A stretch of DNA of 64,000 nt, from assembly GCA_963703355.1 (NCBI GenBank), contig OY969813.1:372001-436000 (forward strand), read 5' to 3'. Below the pieces are notes generated by a model. The model was not told the DNA's origin. It saw only the letters and a program-made list of their open reading frames with translations, and searched no databases. This document shows, one piece after another, positions 60,728 through 64,000 of this stretch. The first letter of the stretch is position 1; each line of letters begins with the position of its first letter. This DNA comes from Puia sp963703355. Lineage in GTDB: Bacteria > Bacteroidota > Bacteroidia > Chitinophagales > Chitinophagaceae. A program made the position numbers and the translations under genes.

Positions 60728-62356
60728 ATGTTCCCTAACATTTCTCCGGTAGAAACCATGGCGTGGAAAAAACTTCAGGCCGACCAGCAGGTTATGAAGG
60801 GTATACAGATGAGAAGTCTGTTCAGCGATGATCGGGAAAGATTTAGCCGCTACTCCGTCATTTTTGGGGATATCCTCTTTGACTATTCAAAAAATCTGTT
60901 AAATGACGAAATTTTTTCACATTTATTAGATCTGGCTGCCGAATGTAAAGTGTGGGAAGCCATGCAATCGATGTTTGCCGGCGAAACCATTAACCAGACT
61001 GAAAATCGTTCCGTATTGCATACTGCTTTAAGGAATTTTTCCGGAGAGCCTGTATATTCTGAAGGAAAGGATGTTATGCCCGAAGTGATGCAGGGACTGG
61101 AGCATATGAAGTCATTTTGTCAGAAAATTCACAGCGGAGAGTGGAAGGGGTATAGTGGCAGGCCGATCAGGAATATTGTAAATATTGGAATTGGCGGTAG
61201 CGATCTGGGGCCTGTAATGGTTACCGAAGCGTTAAAGTACTACTGGATAGATGGCATGCAGGCCTATTTCATTTCCAATGTCGATGCTACCCAGATAGTA
61301 GAAATTCTGAAAAAAATAAATCCGGAAGAAACGCTGTTTCTGATAGCGTCAAAGACATTTACTACGCAGGAGACGATGACGAACGCGCATAGTGCAAGGG
61401 AGTGGTTTTTGAAATCCGCTTTCGATCCCGTTCACATTGCTAAACATTTTGTGGCTTTGTCGACCAATGAAGCGGAAGTCGTAAAATTTGGTATCGATCG
61501 GTCTAACATGTTTGTTTTCTGGGATTGGGTGGGGGGCAGATATTCGCTGTGGAGCGCTATTGGACTTTCCATTGCGCTGATGATAGGATATCCGGCTTTT
61601 GAAGAAATGTTGCAGGGTGCTCACAGCTCTGATAAACATTTCAGAAATACGCCTTTTGAAAAGAACATACCGGTGATTATGGCACTCCTGGGAATCTGGT
61701 ATCGAAATTTTTTTGGCTCGCAAACAGAAGCCATACTCCCGTACGACCAATACATGCACCGATTTGCAGCCTATTTTCAACAGGGAAATATGGAAAGTAA
61801 TGGAAAGTCGGTTGACCGGAACGGTGTTCCTGTTACTTATTCAACAGGACCTGTTGTTTGGGGAGAACCTGGAACAAACGGTCAACATGCTTTTTACCAG
61901 TTGATTCATCAGGGAACGGTTTTAATCCCCTGCGATTTTATTGCTCCGGTAATAAGTCACAACCCCCTGGGAGATCATCACGCCAAATTAATGTCAAACT
62001 TTTTTGCTCAAACGGAAGCTCTGATGAACGGACGCACCCCCGAGGAATTATTGGCTGCCCATGTGAAATCAGACCTGATACCCTTCAAATTTTTCAGCGG
62101 AAACCGGCCGACCAATTCCTTCCTGATTAAGTCCATCACAGCTTTTTCTCTTGGGCAACTCATAGCTCTTTATGAACATAAGATATTTGTACAGGGAGTA
62201 ATCTGGAATATTTACAGTTTTGACCAGTGGGGGGTAGAACTTGGGAAAGAATTGGCAGGAAAAATCCTTCCCGAGTTGAAAACTAGCAGTGAAACCAGCA
62301 GCCATGATTCCTCTACCAATGGATTGATCAACTGGTATAAAAAAACCATCTTTTAA
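60728..62356 (+). CDS. pgi: Glucose-6-phosphate isomerase
   Basis: A 542-residue isomerase of Glc-6-P and Fru-6-P. Visible: NIGIGGSDLGPVMVTEAL, TFTTQETMTNA, VGGRYSLWSAIGL (signature 1) and QWGVELGKELAGKI (signature 2). Together with pfkA, pyk and nagB it covers central hexose metabolism in this window. Length matches bacterial Pgi. Confidence 0.97.
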   Translation: MFPNISPVETMAWKKLQADQQVMKGIQMRSLFSDDRERFSRYSVIFGDILFDYSKNLLNDEIFSHLLDLAAECKVWEAMQSMFAGETINQTENRSVLHTALRNFSGEPVYSEGKDVMPEVMQGLEHMKSFCQKIHSGEWKGYSGRPIRNIVNIGIGGSDLGPVMVTEALKYYWIDGMQAYFISNVDATQIVEILKKINPEETLFLIASKTFTTQETMTNAHSAREWFLKSAFDPVHIAKHFVALSTNEAEVVKFGIDRSNMFVFWDWVGGRYSLWSAIGLSIALMIGYPAFEEMLQGAHSSDKHFRNTPFEKNIPVIMALLGIWYRNFFGSQTEAILPYDQYMHRFAAYFQQGNMESNGKSVDRNGVPVTYSTGPVVWGEPGTNGQHAFYQLIHQGTVLIPCDFIAPVISHNPLGDHHAKLMSNFFAQTEALMNGRTPEELLAAHVKSDLIPFKFFSGNRPTNSFLIKSITAFSLGQLIALYEHKIFVQGVIWNIYSFDQWGVELGKELAGKILPELKTSSETSSHDSSTNGLINWYKKTIF

Positions 62357-62404
62357 AGATTCATATTTAAAATAAAGCATTCTTTAGCACGTTTTCAGGA
62401 ACGA

Positions 62405-63535
62405 ATGACGATCATCCGTTCGACAATCTATAACTCTATGCAAATCACACCTGAAACAGGCGGTAAATACCGTATTTTGAAGAGCCGATATTTAATCATG
62501 GCTGCTGGCAGTATTGCTGCCCTTGTCGCCGTTTTTTATATCTATCAGGCATTTGGTTCCCGTACCTTCTTCCACGGGAATAATAACGAGTTGATTACTA
62601 GCGGCAAAGACACTGTGAACAAAGATTCAGCTTTGGTGAATTTGAAGCCGACGGTTTTAGATACGGTCAAATACGATCAACTGCTACAGGCTCTTGATAA
62701 CGGCGATAGCTCCGGCCGCTGGCCAGTTAAACGCGCATATCCCTTACCCGGTGCTGTATTTCCTTTTTCAAGAGTTGTCGCTTTTTACGGTAATTTTTAT
62801 TCTAAAAAGATGGGTGTACTGGGAGAATATCCTACCGACACCATGTTTGCCAAATTAAAGGCAGAAATTAAGAAATGGCAGGCGGCAGACTCAACCATAC
62901 CGGTTGTTCCTGCACTTCATTACATAGCGGTTACCGCGCAGGGATATCCTGGTAAAGGAAACAAATACCGTCTGAGAATGCCATTTAAACAAATTGACTC
63001 GGTTATCAGGATGGCTGCAAGAATCAACGCGCTGGTTTTTCTTGATATTCAGGTAGGACAAAGTACCGTTCAGGAGGAAGTTCCGCTGTTGGCACCTTAT
63101 TTAAAGATGCCACAGGTACATTTGGGAATAGATCCCGAATTTTCTATGAAAACAGGAAAGAAACCCGGCACAGTGATAGGCACAATGGATGCAAACGACA
63201 TCAATTTTACCATTAAATATCTTTCTGATTTGGTGAAGGAAAACCAGCTTCCTCCGAAAATATTGGTTGTTCATCGTTTTACGCAGGCAATGATAAAGGA
63301 CTACAAGAGTATTAAACCGGATGCACAAGTACAGGTTGTTGTAGACATGGATGGATGGGGTGCGCAGTCCAGGAAACTTACGACGTATCATGATTATATT
63401 TATAAAGAGCCCGTACAATTCACTGGGTTTAAATTATTTTATAAAAACGATTTCAGAGAAGCAAACAGCAGGATGATGACCCCCGTTGAGGTTTTAAGGT
63501 TAAAACCCAGACCCGTTTATATACAATATCAATAA
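62405..63535 (+). CDS. Unknown membrane-anchored protein, possible TIM-barrel hydrolase
   Basis: A 376-residue protein. One membrane segment (about 29-48), then a linker (to about 110) and a globular domain. Local strings such as VVAFYGNFYSKKMGVLG, LGIDPEFSM, VVDMDGWGAQ and ILVVHRFTQAMIKDY suggest a barrel with conserved acidic and glycine residues, possibly a glycoside-hydrolase-like fold; I do not recognise the family. ATG 62405 is chosen; M12 is an alternative. Its stop TAA opens a heptamer repeat. Confidence 0.6.
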   Translation: MTIIRSTIYNSMQITPETGGKYRILKSRYLIMAAGSIAALVAVFYIYQAFGSRTFFHGNNNELITSGKDTVNKDSALVNLKPTVLDTVKYDQLLQALDNGDSSGRWPVKRAYPLPGAVFPFSRVVAFYGNFYSKKMGVLGEYPTDTMFAKLKAEIKKWQAADSTIPVVPALHYIAVTAQGYPGKGNKYRLRMPFKQIDSVIRMAARINALVFLDIQVGQSTVQEEVPLLAPYLKMPQVHLGIDPEFSMKTGKKPGTVIGTMDANDINFTIKYLSDLVKENQLPPKILVVHRFTQAMIKDYKSIKPDAQVQVVVDMDGWGAQSRKLTTYHDYIYKEPVQFTGFKLFYKNDFREANSRMMTPVEVLRLKPRPVYIQYQ

Positions 63536-63560
63536 GGCTCAATGCTGAAAGCCTAAGGCT
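63533..63560 (+). repeat. Heptamer repeat spanning the stop codon of the unknown gene
   Basis: Units TAAGGCT, CAATGCT, GAAAGCC and TAAGGCT; the first contains the stop TAA (63533-63535). The opposite arm (63646-63669) lies at the end of the convergent gene, with an A/T-rich core between. Confidence 0.88.
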
Positions 63561-63645
63561 CAAAACTCTTTTCTGATCTTCCCTTGAAGATATGTTCGCA
63601 ACAATAGATTTATTTCTCAACTTAGGCCATAAGCTGTAAGGATTA

Positions 63646-63669
63646 TGCCTAATGCTTTAAGCTTTATGC
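63646..63669 (-). repeat. Heptamer repeat at the stop of the 113-residue protein
   Basis: Units TGCCTAA, TGCTTTA and AGCTTTA followed by a partial TGC. In the gene's direction its last residues His-Lys-Ala and stop TAA (63659-63657) lie in the repeat. It faces 63533-63560, giving a sense-core-antisense layout. Confidence 0.88.
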
Positions 63670-63998
63670 AATGCCATTCTTATTACAATAAATGCGGCAA
63701 CCGAGAGCAGAATTGTAATGATGATTGCCCAGTAAGTCAAGGTAAAATTGCCGATAGCACGACTTTTCTTTCTAATTACTTTATGCTTCACCTGATGGTG
63801 CAATTGCTGGTTTAATTTCCTGAGAACAGATTCAAGTTGCGCTTTGTTTTTTAACAGGTCAAGCCCCTCAGATGCATCTTTTACAAATTCCACAGGAAGC
63901 TGTTCCCGAAAATTTTTAAGATCTTTCTCCTGCATAAGCGGTCGGAGGTGACTTTCCAGCGCAGCAGAAATATCTTTTTCAGGATCAGTAGGAGTCAT
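63657..63998 (-). CDS. Tail-anchored-like small membrane protein, unknown
   Basis: A 113-residue protein: a soluble helical, Lys/Glu/Leu-rich region (about 1-82) followed by one C-terminal membrane segment (about 88-109, ending VIRMALHKA). The soluble part (EKDISAALESHLRPLMQEKDL) looks coiled-coil-like. It has no recognised family. The final HKA and stop derive from a heptamer repeat. Confidence 0.55.
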   Translation of the reverse strand: MTPTDPEKDISAALESHLRPLMQEKDLKNFREQLPVEFVKDASEGLDLLKNKAQLESVLRKLNQQLHHQVKHKVIRKKSRAIGNFTLTYWAIIITILLSVAAFIVIRMALHKA

Positions 63999-64000
63999 AT

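Overview
The window reads as chromosomal DNA of a member of the Bacteroidota, most likely a Chitinophagaceae-type (Sphingobacteriia/Chitinophagia) bacterium. The support is: two large secreted proteins with Por/type IX secretion C-terminal sorting domains, a sufBCDSE operon ending in a DUF59 gene and an Rrf2 regulator, a NagB/PIG-L fusion, DUF1343 (NamZ), DUF6807 and TMEM175 proteins, TAnnTTTG-type -7 boxes next to start codons, weak Shine-Dalgarno signals and frequent TTG starts. It is mostly housekeeping plus secreted and surface functions. I see no tRNA, rRNA, insertion sequence, prophage or CRISPR.

Layout. 1-4.1 kb: end of an Omp85-type outer-membrane protein, a long heptamer repeat, a secreted lipase, and two envelope proteins of unknown role. 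4.1-6.5 kb: DUF6807 protein with a Gfo/Idh/MocA oxidoreductase. 6.6-12.8 kb: complete SUF iron-sulfur operon, read leftward in the order sufB-C-D-S-E-sufT-rrf2, with a perfect palindrome upstream of sufB that could be the Rrf2 operator. 13-18 kb: small membrane proteins, AI-2E-family permease, YbjQ, TMEM175-like channel, beta-barrel protein with a decayed relative next to it, zinc alcohol dehydrogenase. 18-29.5 kb: exported Mn-type superoxide dismutase, NamZ muramidase, SDR, PhyH dioxygenase, PAP2-type lipid enzyme, NagB/PIG-L fusion, CocE hydrolase, glycosylasparaginase, CutC. 29.6-35.7 kb: two giant T9SS cargo proteins sharing an almost identical 1.27-kb 3' end. 35.9-42.9 kb: pyruvate kinase and phosphofructokinase, two guanidino-group hydrolases, acyl-CoA dehydrogenase, YggS. 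43-48.9 kb: glnS, thyA-folA, two methyltransferases. 48.9-54.7 kb: LysM/RlpA-like protein, cytochrome c, amine oxidase, heavy-metal-associated protein, pyrE, Nudix, thioesterase, coaD. 54.7-59 kb: pyrB, pyrR, P5C dehydrogenase, and prfB with a classical programmed +1 frameshift. 59-64 kb: CsbD, threonine aldolase, pgi and two unknown membrane proteins.

The most unusual feature is a family of short tandem repeats spread through the intergenic regions: 7-bp units (consensus TAARGCN, and once GTTGGCC) and 8-bp units (consensus AGTRTGRG). They start on, or within a few bases of, the stop codon of at least ten genes, often encode the last residues, and several form sense-core-antisense hairpin architectures between genes. 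One array lies inside the 5' end of a coding region and one splits sufB from sufC in an otherwise tightly packed operon. Their unit lengths (not multiples of three), repeated use of stop codons and shared architecture suggest one process acting at gene ends genome-wide.

Functionally, the glycolytic genes pfkA, pyk and pgi, the pyrimidine genes pyrE, pyrB and pyrR, the folate/dTMP pair thyA-folA and the Fe-S operon form the core metabolism of the window. NamZ, NagB/PIG-L, glycosylasparaginase, CBM6-bearing esterase and lipase fit a scavenger of cell-wall and plant or animal polymers.
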